A stretch of 64,000 nucleotides of DNA from Desulfoluna butyratoxydans (lineage in GTDB: Bacteria > Desulfobacterota > Desulfobacteria > Desulfobacterales > Desulfolunaceae): contig NZ_CAADHO010000012.1 in NCBI RefSeq assembly GCF_900699765.1, positions 1 to 64,000 of the forward strand. Reading direction: 5' to 3'. Numbering within the stretch: position 1 is the stretch's first letter; each line of letters begins with the position of its first letter. The notes below the pieces were generated by a model. It searched no databases, was not told the DNA's origin, and saw only the letters and a list, made by a program, of their open reading frames with translations. Shown piece after piece: positions 1 through 9,109 of the stretch. The position numbers and the translations under genes were made by a program.

Positions 1-2
1 AA

Positions 3-266
3 AATTCGGCAATGCAAATTCGTGCAACCCGTGACGACAAACTCAAGGTCGAATACCAGCCAGCAGCCCAACAGCTCACCCGCTGGATCGACTCATCCGA
101 AGACAACCCCGCCGCCCTTGCCCACTACAAAGCCCAGCGCGCCGCCTGGCACGCTTGGGCCGATGCCCTGTGCGACCTCCCAGGCCAGCCCGGTTGGCCC
201 TGGCCTGAAGGGGGCGTCCCCTGGCCCGAACAACCCCCCAAACCCACGAGGTACACAGCCCCATGA
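3..266 (+). CDS. Tail fibre assembly protein, 3' part (prophage A)
   Basis: The frame is open to the left edge, so the true start is probably outside the window; an internal ATG lies at 12. The product is the C-terminal part of a tail-fibre assembly chaperone. It aligns well with the end of the gene at 47649-48260 of prophage B: both share the AxQQLxRWID segment, the WHxWADALCDLP segment and a proline-rich end with VPWPEQPP. Such proteins help fold or attach tail fibres and lie downstream of the fibre gene. The stop overlaps the next start (ATGA at 263-266), showing a shared transcript. Confidence 0.75.
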   Translation, partial: NSAMQIRATRDDKLKVEYQPAAQQLTRWIDSSEDNPAALAHYKAQRAAWHAWADALCDLPGQPGWPWPEGGVPWPEQPPKPTRYTAP

Positions 267-742
267 TGCAACTGGATGATTTTAAGGTACCGGGCAAGAA
301 TTTGGTGGTGAAGGGCAATCTGGAGTTCCGAACGGAGGATATCGCGGGAGAGACATCGGGGACCGATGCCGTGGAGAAGGGGACCAAGCCCAAGATCCTT
401 CGGGTGTCGCTTCAGATCCCTTTTACCAAGGCCACGGACCTGGGGGGCCTGGTCCAGACCGCGGAGACGTTGAGCGAGGAGGGGGCCAGAAAGATCTGGA
501 CCATCACCCACCCCACGGCCAATGCCGTGGGGATTCGCCAGGTGCAGTTTGCCGAGCATGTGAACTGGGAGGAGGCAGGTGGGCTCCAGATGTGGAAGGT
601 CTCCTTTACTCTAAGGGAGTGCAAAAGCAACCCGGAGCGGGTGGAGGTGCGCAAGCCGGTGAAGCTTCAGGCATCGTGGAGGAATGGCCGTGGGGCTGAT
701 TCTTTTGATGATGTTCTGGAAAACGCGGAGGCCTTGACGTGA
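263..742 (+). CDS. Predicted phage baseplate protein
   Basis: A 159-residue soluble protein without signal or membrane segment, starting in an ATGA overlap with the fibre-assembly gene and ending four bases inside the next gene. I do not recognise a specific family with certainty. Its place directly before a tail-hub-like and a spike-like gene indicates a baseplate or tail-tip component. Unusually, this block lies downstream of the fibre-assembly gene, whereas in prophage B fibre assembly is the last tail gene. The assignment rests on context more than on motif. Confidence 0.55.
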   Translation: MMQLDDFKVPGKNLVVKGNLEFRTEDIAGETSGTDAVEKGTKPKILRVSLQIPFTKATDLGGLVQTAETLSEEGARKIWTITHPTANAVGIRQVQFAEHVNWEEAGGLQMWKVSFTLRECKSNPERVEVRKPVKLQASWRNGRGADSFDDVLENAEALT

Positions 743-1434
743 AGCTGGAGAAGATAGTGATGGTGGCCGGGCAACCGGTGCCCCTGGTCCGGGAGCACGT
801 GAGCCTGGATATCTCCACGCCGGGCCGGGCCGACTTCACGGTGATCAGCGATAAGCCCCTTTCAGGTATTGTGGAGATGGCCATGGGCGATGCCCGGAAG
901 GACCCGGTGGCGTTTTTCACCGGGTTTGTGGTTCGAAGCCACACGGTGGACGCCAGGCAGCAGCGCCTTTTTTGCCGGGAGCTTTCGGCGGTGCTGTGGG
1001 GTTCCTTGCCCGTGTCGATCCGGAATGCTTCTCTTCGGGACGTGCTGGGCGTCTACGCCCGGAAAACCGGGCTCTCCTTTGTGGTTCCGGAGGCGGGCTA
1101 TGCAGACACCCCGTGCCCGGCCTTCCAGACCATCGCCAACGGCATCCATGGCCTTGATTCCATGGGCGCCGTGTTTGCTATCCCCAACTACATCTGGCAG
1201 CAGCAGGGCGATGGCCAGGTTTTCGTGGGCGCCTGGGAGGACAGCCGGTGGGCGGACAAGCCCTTCACCGTGCCGGAGACCTTCTTCCAGGACGTCCAGC
1301 TCGACGGCACCAAGACACTTCAAGCTATTCCCGGGCTGCGGCCCGGGGTGCAGATGAACGGGCAGTACATCACAAGCCTGCAACTCAAAGAACACTTTAT
1401 GGTGGTGACATGCGCGAAGCGATTAGACGCATAG
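739..1434 (+). CDS. Tail hub / late-control-D-like protein
   Basis: 231 residues. The N-terminal half (bases of a beta-barrel with VPLVREHVSLDIS and FFTGFVVRSHTVD) followed by a segment on a cargo- or peptide-binding-like module (SIRNASLRDVLGVYARKTGLSF) resembles the gpD/gp27-type hub proteins that sit at the distal end of the tail tube and carry the spike. It is shorter than P2 gpD, so it may be a reduced hub. It overlaps the preceding gene by four bases (GTGA) and the following gene by 25 bases. The next gene encodes a spike-like protein, the expected partner. Confidence 0.55.
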   Translation: MKLEKIVMVAGQPVPLVREHVSLDISTPGRADFTVISDKPLSGIVEMAMGDARKDPVAFFTGFVVRSHTVDARQQRLFCRELSAVLWGSLPVSIRNASLRDVLGVYARKTGLSFVVPEAGYADTPCPAFQTIANGIHGLDSMGAVFAIPNYIWQQQGDGQVFVGAWEDSRWADKPFTVPETFFQDVQLDGTKTLQAIPGLRPGVQMNGQYITSLQLKEHFMVVTCAKRLDA

Positions 1435-2285
1435 TGCTCCGGATGTTCCCGGAGCTCTCCGGAGGCTATCACCTGGACCGGTACGCCCGGGTGGTGAAGA
1501 TCTCCGACCCGCCCGTGGCCGGGGCGACCTGTGACCGGTTCCGGCCCTACTGGGCGGCGGACATCGAGATCTTGACCCCCGAGGGCGAGCCCGCCCCGGA
1601 CTTCCCCCGATTCGAAGCCGTGCCCCTTCCTGTGCCAGCAGCAGGGCCCGACGCCGGGCTTTTTCTTTGGCCCAGGCCCGGCACCATCGTCACCGTGCGG
1701 TGGGTCGAGGGCCGCCCCGATCACCCGGTGATCCAGCACGTCTACCCCATGGGGCTCTCCATGCCGGGCGTGCCGGATGGCTCCGGACTCTGGCAACAGC
1801 GCCCGGGTGTTCACCAGCTCCACGATGCCGCAGGCAACTGGGAGCGGAAAACAGACCAGGACATCTTGGACGCCGCCCGGAACATCGAGGAGGTGGCCAC
1901 GGCCCTGCGCAAGTTTCAGGCCCAGACCGTGGACGATACCGCAAGCGGGTCCCGCACCGAATCATCCGGGGAGAAGACGGTCATCGTCTCCGGCAGCCAT
2001 ACCGAGACCGTAGGCGGATCCTCCACCGAAACCGTCACCGGCCCCAAGGCCATCAACGCCGCCGCCGTGACCCTGGCCGCCCCGGCCATCACCATCGGGG
2101 CCCCGGGTGGCGTCTCTCTTCTGCCTACCCTGACCGGTGCCCTGGGCGCCATCAAGGATGCCCTGGCCGCCCTGGCCAGCCACACCCACCCCGGGGTGGG
2201 TCAGTCTTCCGCAGCCGGCACAGTGGCAGCCAAGGCCACCACCGTGGGCGTTGCAAAATCCGACATCGACTCCCTCCAGGGCTAA
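1410..2285 (+). CDS. Baseplate spike protein (gpV/gp5-like)
   Basis: 291 residues from the ATG at 1410, chosen because upstream in-frame codons are shadow sequence of the overlapping hub gene. The N-terminal part looks like the OB-fold of phage spike proteins (GTIVTVRWVEG, DHPVIQHVYPMG). From about residue 180 there is a repetitive Ser/Thr/Gly stretch (SGSHTETVGGSSTETV) typical of the triple-beta-helix membrane-piercing needle, and near the end a HTHPGVG metal-binding-type motif followed by a short tail. It would pierce the outer membrane at infection. It is the last tail gene of prophage A and is followed by terminators. Confidence 0.7.
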   Translation: MREAIRRIVLRMFPELSGGYHLDRYARVVKISDPPVAGATCDRFRPYWAADIEILTPEGEPAPDFPRFEAVPLPVPAAGPDAGLFLWPRPGTIVTVRWVEGRPDHPVIQHVYPMGLSMPGVPDGSGLWQQRPGVHQLHDAAGNWERKTDQDILDAARNIEEVATALRKFQAQTVDDTASGSRTESSGEKTVIVSGSHTETVGGSSTETVTGPKAINAAAVTLAAPAITIGAPGGVSLLPTLTGALGAIKDALAALASHTHPGVGQSSAAGTVAAKATTVGVAKSDIDSLQG

Positions 2286-2293
2286 AACGCAAA

Positions 2294-2316
2294 CCGGCGG
2301 CTGATCTAGCCGCCGG
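2294..2316. repeat. Perfect 9-bp inverted repeat after spike gene
   Basis: CCGGCGGCT at 2294-2302 and its complement at 2308-2316 around a 5-base loop, starting nine bases after the spike gene stop. There is no T-run after it, so it may protect the 3' end of the late transcript or act together with the terminator at 2379-2411. Confidence 0.6.
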
Positions 2317-2378
2317 CACCACTCCTTCCACCACACCTCGAATCTCTGACCCCCCAATAACAACGGGCTTCTCAGCCC

Positions 2379-2411
2379 ACGGCACAGGCGAAATCCCCGT
2401 GCCGTTTTTTT
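2379..2411 (+). terminator. Rho-independent terminator of prophage A late genes
   Basis: ACGGCAC (2379-2385) pairs with GTGCCGT (2399-2405) and is followed by seven T residues. It ends the late transcript and isolates the AT-rich cargo region that follows. Confidence 0.75.
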
Positions 2412-2961
2412 AGCGCTGACGGGAAACCGCCCAAAGCCCCGCCATCTGTGAAAAATCCCAGACCCGGGAAAAATTTCACTCCTCCACACCTCACCTTCGA
2501 TAGGTTTGGGGCGTTTTTTTGCAACTAATGAGGTGGATGCAATGTAAGCTTAAAAGCTGTAGAGGCTGGAGCTCAATAGATTTAGGTGGATTGCAACGTT
2601 TGCAAGAAATCGCTACAGATGGTGGGCATTATCGGCAATCACGCTGGGTTGCTTGAAATTGATATTTGTTTAAATTGTTGTAATTTTGGGATATGCTGTT
2701 TTTTTGCTTGTAAAAGTGCCTCTGCAAAATTATACGAGCCCTTTTTGTTATTTAATTCAAGTTGGCTTAAGATACAGATTTAATGGGTTTATGTTGCTGA
2801 TAATTAAGCTTATACCGTTTTGGTAGCTCTGTTGAATATACCCAAAAGGTTTTTAGGAAAATAATTGGCATAAAGATGATTTCTGGATATAAAGAGTTGC
2901 ACCTTTCGTTGCAGGCATGAGATTACCTAATCTACTTTCTATAAGGCATTGAGCATCAGTA
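2412..2961. other. AT-rich gap before cargo gene
   Basis: Base composition drops sharply after about 2510, marking the start of transferred cargo. Apart from the doubtful small ORF at 2586-2783 I see no gene. The region must hold the promoter of the acyltransferase gene, but no clear -35/-10 pair stands out. Confidence 0.5.
2586..2783 (+). CDS. Possible small cysteine-rich protein
   Basis: 65 codons from a GTG start, encoding an N-terminal CxxC (MDCNVC) and a later CLNCC segment that could form a small zinc ribbon, followed by a hydrophobic stretch. There is no clear ribosome binding site and the composition matches the surrounding AT-rich DNA, so this may be chance. Listed because the spaced CxxC pairs are suggestive. 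Confidence 0.2.
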   Translation: MDCNVCKKSLQMVGIIGNHAGLLEIDICLNCCNFGICCFFACKSASAKLYEPFLLFNSSWLKIQI

Positions 2962-4983
2962 ATGGATAAGTATAGACTTGACATAGACGGCCTACGCGCA
3001 TTGGCAGTTATTAGCGTTCTGTTTTTCCACGTAGATTTTGAAAATTTTAGAGGTGGGTTTTTAGGTGTTGATGTTTTTTTCGTTATCAGCGGTTTTTTAA
3101 TAACGCGACTTATTATTGATGAAGTAGCAGAAACTAAAACGTTTAGTTTTTCAAATTTTTATTTACGCAGAGCACGGCGACTACTTCCAGCATTATTTTG
3201 TACTTTAGGTGTAAGCTTAATTTTTGCGTTCTTGTTATTTTCTATTAACGACTTTAAACAATTTAGCGGGTCTCTTGGTTCTGCAGTAATTGCAACTTCT
3301 AATATTTTTTTCTGGAATGAAAGCGGATACTTCGACAGTTCCGCAGCGGTTAAGCCCCTTTTGCATACATGGTCTTTGAGTGTCGAAGAACAGTTTTATC
3401 TTATTTGGCCTTTAGCGTTAGCTACTTATATCAAAAAACGAAATTTGAATACTCTTCACTATTTCCTTATTACAATCGGACTTGTAAGTCTGTTTCTTAA
3501 TGTTATTTTTGAGGCTTCAATTGCATCAAAAATCACACAGTTATTCCCTCTTTTGTCAGGGGTTTTCAAAGAAAGTAGCTCAAGTATTTTTTTTCTAACG
3601 CCTTTTCGTGTGTTAGAGTTTATTTTTGGTGCAATTCTTGTGTGGGCTATAAATTATAGACCTAATAATGAAGTATTTTTAGAACCTTTATTTATCTTGG
3701 GTATGGGGTTGATATGCTATTCTGTGGTTAACTTTTCAGAAGACACATTATATCCTTCTATTAATAAGCTAATACCTTGTATAGGTGCTGTATTAGTCAT
3801 TTACGGAGGCGCAACATCTTTCTGTGGTAGAATATTAAGAAACACTATTGCTGTTACAATTGGAAAGATAAGTTACTCGTTATATCTTGTGCATTGGCCA
3901 ATTGTAGTATTTTACAAATATTATTCACAAGCACCCCTTACTCAGAAAGAGCAAATTTCAATCATAATTGCCTCTTTCCTTTTTGGGTTTCTGATGTATA
4001 AATTTGTCGAGGTTCCTTTCCGCCGGGGTTCGTTTTTATTCAATTTCATGACACCTCGAAAATTCGTCGGCAGTTGTGCCTCGATAGCTGGTACTATATT
4101 GATCATTTCAGTTCATATTTGGTTTAATGGCGGATGGAGTTGGAGGATTTCAAATATACCTGACGCTATCGCTAAGTCTATCGAAAAAGGTTCTACACAG
4201 TTTCATAAGGATCTATATGGTGGGGTTGGATTCCCCTCTACTGGTTTTTTGGGAGAGAAAAATTCACCCCCAGACATTGTTCTCATTGGCGATAGTCATG
4301 CTCGGCACTATACTAACGGTTTATATGAAGAAATTGGCCTTCCCTTCAAAAAGAAGATATACATAAGCTCAACTAGCTGCTTGATACTCCCTAATCTAAC
4401 AAGAATGACCCCAGGGCGTGACTGGGATAATTTATGTCCCAACGCACTTGAAAGAGCATTAAAACAGGCTGAGGCTAATCCGGATTCTACGTTTATTATT
4501 AGTGAATTTTGGAGTTATCAGTTAGAGAGGGCCGGCACACTAAACCCGAAAAAAAAGATTAACCTTGGGTCAAGTCCTGAAGCTTACCGAGTAGTTATAG
4601 ATCAGCTAAATCAGCTTAAAAAGATTATTGGTGATAGAAAATTGATAATTATTGGTAGCGTTCCAGGGACAAATAGACAATTAATGATAGATTGCTTTAC
4701 AAGACCTGAATATATAAAACCGATTAAAAAAGATTTCGAGTTCCCTAAGGAAATTGGGTTCGGCTATAAAGGTAATCAAATGTTATCTGAGTATGCTTCT
4801 AACACAAAGGATATCTACTTTTTAAATCCATACGACGCTTTTTGCCCTGATGGAACCTGTCATCCTGTTGTTGGAAATGACATTTATTTCACAGATGAAT
4901 CACATTTATCAAAAGAAGGGTCAATAAAAGTCATAAGATATTTTAGGGATGAAATCTTGGATATTATAAATAATAAAGTTTGA
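2962..4983 (+). CDS. O-acyltransferase (OafA type) with SGNH domain
   Basis: 673 residues. The N-terminal two-thirds is an acyltransferase-3 membrane domain: R12 and H23 form the R-X10-H motif in DGLRALAVISVLFFH, followed by VDVFFVISGFLITR and many hydrophobic helices up to about residue 385. The periplasmic C-terminal part is an SGNH hydrolase-type domain with GDSH near residues 443-446 and the catalytic DESH near 645-648. Such proteins O-acetylate lipopolysaccharide or other envelope glycans. As an AT-rich single cargo gene after the tail genes of prophage A it is probably a lysogenic conversion gene that changes the phage receptor. Gene composition differs strongly from its GC-rich neighbours. 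Confidence 0.9.
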   Translation: MDKYRLDIDGLRALAVISVLFFHVDFENFRGGFLGVDVFFVISGFLITRLIIDEVAETKTFSFSNFYLRRARRLLPALFCTLGVSLIFAFLLFSINDFKQFSGSLGSAVIATSNIFFWNESGYFDSSAAVKPLLHTWSLSVEEQFYLIWPLALATYIKKRNLNTLHYFLITIGLVSLFLNVIFEASIASKITQLFPLLSGVFKESSSSIFFLTPFRVLEFIFGAILVWAINYRPNNEVFLEPLFILGMGLICYSVVNFSEDTLYPSINKLIPCIGAVLVIYGGATSFCGRILRNTIAVTIGKISYSLYLVHWPIVVFYKYYSQAPLTQKEQISIIIASFLFGFLMYKFVEVPFRRGSFLFNFMTPRKFVGSCASIAGTILIISVHIWFNGGWSWRISNIPDAIAKSIEKGSTQFHKDLYGGVGFPSTGFLGEKNSPPDIVLIGDSHARHYTNGLYEEIGLPFKKKIYISSTSCLILPNLTRMTPGRDWDNLCPNALERALKQAEANPDSTFIISEFWSYQLERAGTLNPKKKINLGSSPEAYRVVIDQLNQLKKIIGDRKLIIIGSVPGTNRQLMIDCFTRPEYIKPIKKDFEFPKEIGFGYKGNQMLSEYASNTKDIYFLNPYDAFCPDGTCHPVVGNDIYFTDESHLSKEGSIKVIRYFRDEILDIINNKV

Positions 4984-5148
4984 TGCTTTGTATTAAACCT
5001 GTTGAGTTTCGCCATCCCCCTTAGACTCTCTGGCGTATTGCGATAAAAAAAGTTTCAGGGAGCAGCCATCCCAAACACACCTGGATTGTCCAGAATAAAT
5101 ATCGGGTGGTGCTGAGCCCCGTTGTAAAACCTTTGAATGATCAATTAT

Positions 5149-5167
5149 CGTTACAGTTTCGTTACAG
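5149..5167. promoter_or_regulatory. Tandem integrase arm-type sites, right end of prophage A
   Basis: Two direct copies of CGTTACAG spaced 11 bp apart, about 40 bp inside the tRNA fragment that ends prophage A. Position and period match arm-type sites for a tyrosine integrase. An almost identical 18-bp stretch occurs at 49770-49787, outside prophage B. Confidence 0.5.
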
Positions 5168-5207
5168 TAAAATGTATCCATCTGATATCATTTGTTCTTC
5201 AAAGAGA

Positions 5208-5266
5208 CTTAAAATCCCTCGGCCGCAAGGCTGTACGAGTTCGATTCTCGTTCCGGGTACCATAAA
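5208..5266 (+). repeat. Attachment site A/B: tRNA-Leu 3' fragment
   Basis: 59 bp matching the copy at 49595-49653 except at two positions. It reads as the 3' half of a tRNA-Leu: anticodon loop with TAA, 3' anticodon stem, long variable arm, T-arm with TTCGATT loop and acceptor end with CCA at 5260-5262. No tRNA 5' half precedes it, so it is not a functional gene. It is the right end of prophage A and the left end of prophage B. The two differences from the right copy are C/T and G/A at positions that pair in the variable-arm stem. Confidence 0.85.
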
Positions 5267-5293
5267 AATCATTGAATTTCAGGGAATTATAAA

Positions 5294-5328
5294 GGGCCTC
5301 TCGATTAAATCGAGAGGCCCTTTTTTTT
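5294..5328 (+). terminator. Strong terminator beside attachment site
   Basis: A 12-bp stem (5294-5305 with 5309-5320), loop TAA and eight T residues. It lies just after the tRNA fragment and would end tRNA transcription entering prophage B. The right attachment site has an unrelated hairpin in the same position (49681-49718). Confidence 0.85.
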
Positions 5329-5374
5329 GGCTAAATGTTCTGGAATAGGTCCCAAAATGCTTGTCATTACGCTA

Positions 5375-5434
5375 TTCCCGTACAGTTCCCGTAAAGTTTC
5401 CGTATAGTTTCGGGGGGCTGGGAACTTACGGGAA
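5375..5434. promoter_or_regulatory. Integrase arm-type sites, left end of prophage B
   Basis: Three tandem 11-bp repeats (TTCCCGTACAG 5375-5385, TTCCCGTAAAG 5386-5396, TTTCCGTATAG 5397-5407) and one inverted copy (5425-5434). The third repeat recurs exactly at 49544-49554 inside the right end of the prophage. This is the expected pattern for arm-type binding sites of the integrase encoded at 5589-6719. The gap from 5435 to 5588 holds nothing else I can recognise. Confidence 0.65.
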
Positions 5435-5588
5435 ATGTGCGGCTAAGATTTTGTAGTATTTAGTCGTTTGTGAAGTACTGCAATGTTTTGCACTGAACGT
5501 GCAACAATTTGTTAAAACATTGTTTGATGATATGCTACATGGTAAAAAACTGTCATCAATATTTTTAAATATTTCAAAGTAAAGTGGG

Positions 5589-6719
5589 CTATTCATCGTC
5601 GGGGCTTTTGGGCGGCTGGATTGGCCCCAATGTGAACCTTTCCGACGCTTCGACCAGGTGCTGCGGGGAAAGATGGGCATAAACCATGGTGGAGGTGATG
5701 GACTTGTGCCGCATTAGCTCCTGGATGGCCTTGAGGGGTTCGCCCTGCATGGCCATGACACTGGCGAAGGTGTGGCGGAGGTCATGGAAGTGGTACTTTT
5801 CATATCCGGCGGCCCGTGCGGCTCGTTTGAACATCTGCCCGATATATGTGACGGTCGTCCATCTCCAGAGGGTTTTGCGCACGGGGGCCTTTTCCATCCG
5901 GGTGATGCAGCGCTCCAGGACATCCCTGGCGGTGCTGTTGATGGGAACCCGGGACTCTTGCCGGTTTTTCTGCTTGGCTGAGATCCGCAGGAAGCCCTTG
6001 GGGTTGTCGATGTCCTGGGGCGTAAGCCGGAGAGCCTCACCGGAACGCAGCCCCAGGTAGGCCGTGAGGGTGCAGAAATCGTAAAATTCCGGGTCTTCGA
6101 TCTTCTCCATGATCTCGGTAAGCTCTGGGATTGGGATGTAGCGCACCGTCTTGGGAACCGCCGGTGCCTTTGGAAAGATCAATGGCTTGGCGTAGCCCCA
6201 TTCCGTGGCTTTTTTTAAGGCCGCCTTGACGTGCCGATACACCTTGGCCACGTAGGCCGAGGACAACCCGTCCTGAAGAAGGCTGCTGGTAAGCCGGTCG
6301 ATATGGCGCCCGTTGATCTCGCTGACGACGGTGTGGTCCCCCCAGCATTCGCTGGCTTTGTTCAGGGCCTGTTGATACAGCTTGAACGTCCCATCGGCCC
6401 GGGTCGCCTCGATGTAATCAAGGAGTTCCTCTTTGTAATTCCCCCAGGCAACTTCCATCAGGGAATCCTTGGTTCTTACCTTTCCCATGAGGAGCTGCTG
6501 GTTGAACTGGTTGAGAAGCTTCTTTGCAAGCTTCGGGTCTTTTGTGGCCCGGCTGTTCCCGGGAAGGCAGAGAGCCTTCCGCCGGGTCCTTGTGTTGCCT
6601 TTGCTCTTGCTTTTGGACATGGCAGGCTTGGCCTCTTCCCATTCCGCGAAAAAGCCTCCGTATGTCGGATGTCTCCAGAGGTGGGCAAGGGTAGTATGGT
6701 AATTTGCCTTCACAGCCAT
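5589..6719 (-). CDS. int: Tyrosine-recombinase integrase
   Basis: 376 residues with an arm-binding N-terminal part, a SAM-like core-binding domain (about 85-180) and a catalytic domain holding R225 (GLRSGEAL), K around 250, H312-x-x-R315 (HDLRH), H338 and the nucleophile Y347 (MVYAH). It integrates and excises prophage B at the 3' end of tRNA-Leu. The gene lies about 320 bp from the attachment site and reads toward it, the standard arrangement. The start at 6719 follows the xis stop by one base, so both are on one leftward transcript from the promoter near 9079-9108. Confidence 0.95.
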   Translation of the reverse strand: MAVKANYHTTLAHLWRHPTYGGFFAEWEEAKPAMSKSKSKGNTRTRRKALCLPGNSRATKDPKLAKKLLNQFNQQLLMGKVRTKDSLMEVAWGNYKEELLDYIEATRADGTFKLYQQALNKASECWGDHTVVSEINGRHIDRLTSSLLQDGLSSAYVAKVYRHVKAALKKATEWGYAKPLIFPKAPAVPKTVRYIPIPELTEIMEKIEDPEFYDFCTLTAYLGLRSGEALRLTPQDIDNPKGFLRISAKQKNRQESRVPINSTARDVLERCITRMEKAPVRKTLWRWTTVTYIGQMFKRAARAAGYEKYHFHDLRHTFASVMAMQGEPLKAIQELMRHKSITSTMVYAHLSPQHLVEASERFTLGPIQPPKSPDDE

Positions 6720-6720
6720 T

Positions 6721-6990
6721 CTACATGCCCCCGATCTCTAAACGTTCTGAGTTGTACCATTGGTCGATGGACTCACGGTCCACCACATACCGGCCCGTTC
6801 GCTTGAATCCGTAGATATACCCCTCATCCACCCACGTGCGCAGCTTGCGCATGCTGGTCTTGGCGTACACCACCGCTTCTTCCATGGTCAGCCATTTGGG
6901 TTGGGCTCCCGCCTCCTGAACCGTCTCTTTGACCTTCATGGCGACCATGTCCGCCAGCGCTTCCAGTTGTTCATTGTCAATTCTCGGCAT
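6721..6990 (-). CDS. xis: Excisionase-like HTH protein
   Basis: 89 residues with a MerR/excisionase-type winged helix: WLTMEEAVVYAKTSMRKLRTWVDEG followed by the short wing and VDRESIDQWY. Such small proteins bend the attachment DNA and steer the integrase to excision. It is one base upstream of int and ten bases after the parB stop, so parA, parB, xis and int look like a single operon. A second, unrelated copy of this fold is encoded at 20417-20611. Confidence 0.75.
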   Translation of the reverse strand: MPRIDNEQLEALADMVAMKVKETVQEAGAQPKWLTMEEAVVYAKTSMRKLRTWVDEGYIYGFKRTGRYVVDRESIDQWYNSERLEIGGM

Positions 6991-7000
6991 GCTTCCTCCT

Positions 7001-8046
7001 TTAATCTCTTATGCACATGGGATCCCGGAGGAGTTCCTCCAGGGCCTCGTTCATCGCTTTCTTTGTTTTATGCTTGCTCACCAGCTTCCAGCCGCCGGTG
7101 TGGCTGAGTTCTTTGATCGCCTTGTCGTAGTCCAGTGTCCGGAAGATCCGAAAACCAGCTCTGAGGAGCTTGACCCGGCAGGAGCCGGTGAGGTTCAGAG
7201 GCCCTTCCTCCTGGTTCATCATGGACAGCGCCATGTTCGGGATCCGTTCAAGCTCCGTTTTTAGGTCCCGTAGTGCCAGGACCAGGGCCGCGGATTCATC
7301 CGGCTTGCATTCGGTCAGATTCACCTTTCGGATTTCGTCCGTCAGCTTCTCCACCCGGGCGGTGGCCCTGGTGGCTTTGGAGATCTTCGCCTTGGGTTGT
7401 TTCGGTTCATCCGTCTCGTTTGATCTGATGCCTGTGGCCTGGTTGAATGCCGCCTCCATGGTTTCCGGGGATTCCATCCGGGAGATTGCGATGAGGGCAC
7501 GTTTTGAGATGTCTACGCGTAGACATTTTTCCCGGATCGTCTCCGGCAGCTTGTTCAGGCTTAGGGTTTCGGTGATGTTGTTGCGGGACTTGCCCACAAC
7601 CCGGGCAAGGTCCTGGTGGGTGTACTTAAACTCTTTCTGCATCCGGGCATAAGCTTCAGCCTCTTCCATGGGCGTGAGGTCCTGCCGGAACATGTTTTCG
7701 ATGAGGCCGATCTCCGCCGGACTCCCCGTGGTGACGTAGCAGGGCACCGTGGCCATGCCTGCCATCTTGGAGGCCCTCCATCGCCTCTCACCGCCCCCAA
7801 TAAAGTATTGATCCTTCTCAACGAAGATGCATAAGGGGGTGATGACGCCCTGGTACCGGATCGACTCGGCCAGGGCCTCCAGCTCCTTATGGTTGAAGAC
7901 CTGCCGGGGCTGGTACGGGTTTGGCTTCAGGGCATTCACCGGCACGTTGAGGAAGCTGCCCTGGGGCAGAAGCTCATGGGATGAGGTCCCGGACTCCCCG
8001 CCGAACCCGGCGGCGATCTTCACCTTTTTGTTGGCTCCGAGCTTTT

Positions 8047-8050
<4 letters not shown>
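7001..8050 (-). CDS. parB: ParB-type partition protein
   Basis: 349 residues. The CTP-binding N-terminal domain includes NPYQPR (44-49) and GERRWRAS (87-94); [17 protein letters not shown] (118-134) and a helix-turn-helix at about 144-165 ([17 protein letters not shown]) form the DNA-binding part; the C-terminal third is lysine-rich and probably dimerising. ParB binds parS centromeres and works with ParA to segregate a replicon. Five candidate parS palindromes are present in prophage B, one inside this gene (residues about 176-181). It overlaps parA by four bases. ParB may also repress or silence genes near its sites. Confidence 0.92.
7509..7526. promoter_or_regulatory. parS-like palindrome 1 (inside parB)
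   Basis: Perfect 18-bp palindrome ATGTCTACGCGTAGACAT, lying within parB codons 175-181. The 16-bp core TGTCTACGCGTAGACA has the length and TGT...ACA frame of known chromosomal parS sites. Four other copies occur in prophage B and none was seen elsewhere in the window. Confidence 0.75.
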
Positions 8051-8783
<733 letters not shown>

Positions 8784-8787
<4 letters not shown>

Positions 8788-8963
8788 TTTTTCAGCTCTC
8801 CCTTTTTTACATAGCCCAACGATTCAATGGATACACTCTTGGCCTTTCCCACCAGCCAGACGAGTTTGCGTATCCCGCCCATGTTGGGGATGGCTCGAAT
8901 GGTGTATTCGTTCTCGTCATGGGGGCCACCAATAGTGGGATGGTAATGGACTTTGTCGTTTGC
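8784..8963 (-). pseudogene. 5'-truncated gene upstream of parA
   Basis: An open frame of 59 codons without a usable early start; only an internal ATG about halfway. Its translation is protein-like (YTIRAIPNMGGIRKLVWLVG) and it ends in an ATGA overlap with parA, the sign of a real co-transcribed gene. The frame is interrupted by a stop at 8964-8966, close to where base composition drops from GC-rich to AT-rich. The simplest reading is that the 5' part of a small gene was lost when AT-rich DNA was joined here. Confidence 0.4.
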
Positions 8964-9078
8964 TCAAAAAAAATCAGGTGTCTTTGTCTGTTCCTCCGGC
9001 CTTTTCACTTTGGTCGGGTTTGATATTGAGTTGTTTTGGCCACCTTTCGCGCTTGGTTCTGTGCGAGTATATGGCTAA

Positions 9079-9108
9079 TGTATATTGCCAACGGCTATAT
9101 TGTGTCAA
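9079..9108 (-). promoter_or_regulatory. Leftward promoter with operator (parAB-xis-int)
   Basis: On the minus strand TTGACA (9108-9103), 18-bp spacer and TATACA (9084-9079). Inside the spacer lies the imperfect palindrome TATTGCCAACGGCTATA (9083-9099), which matches 15 of 17 bases with the site at 13640-13656 in the divergent immunity promoter. A repressor bound here would block transcription of parAB, xis and int, so this resembles lambda pL/oL. Confidence 0.65.
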
Positions 9109-9109
9109 T

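Larger units (their letters stand above)
1..5266. mobile_element. Prophage A, right end (left part outside window)
   Basis: Tail-fibre assembly, baseplate, tail-hub and spike genes are followed by terminators, an AT-rich cargo gene and a tRNA-Leu 3' fragment. The first gene is a paralogue of the last tail gene of prophage B, so A is a related contractile-tailed phage. Its right boundary is taken as the tRNA fragment at 5208-5266; tandem 11-bp repeats just inside it (5149-5167) look like integrase arm sites. The integrase, head genes and left attachment site lie outside the window, so completeness cannot be judged. Confidence 0.75.
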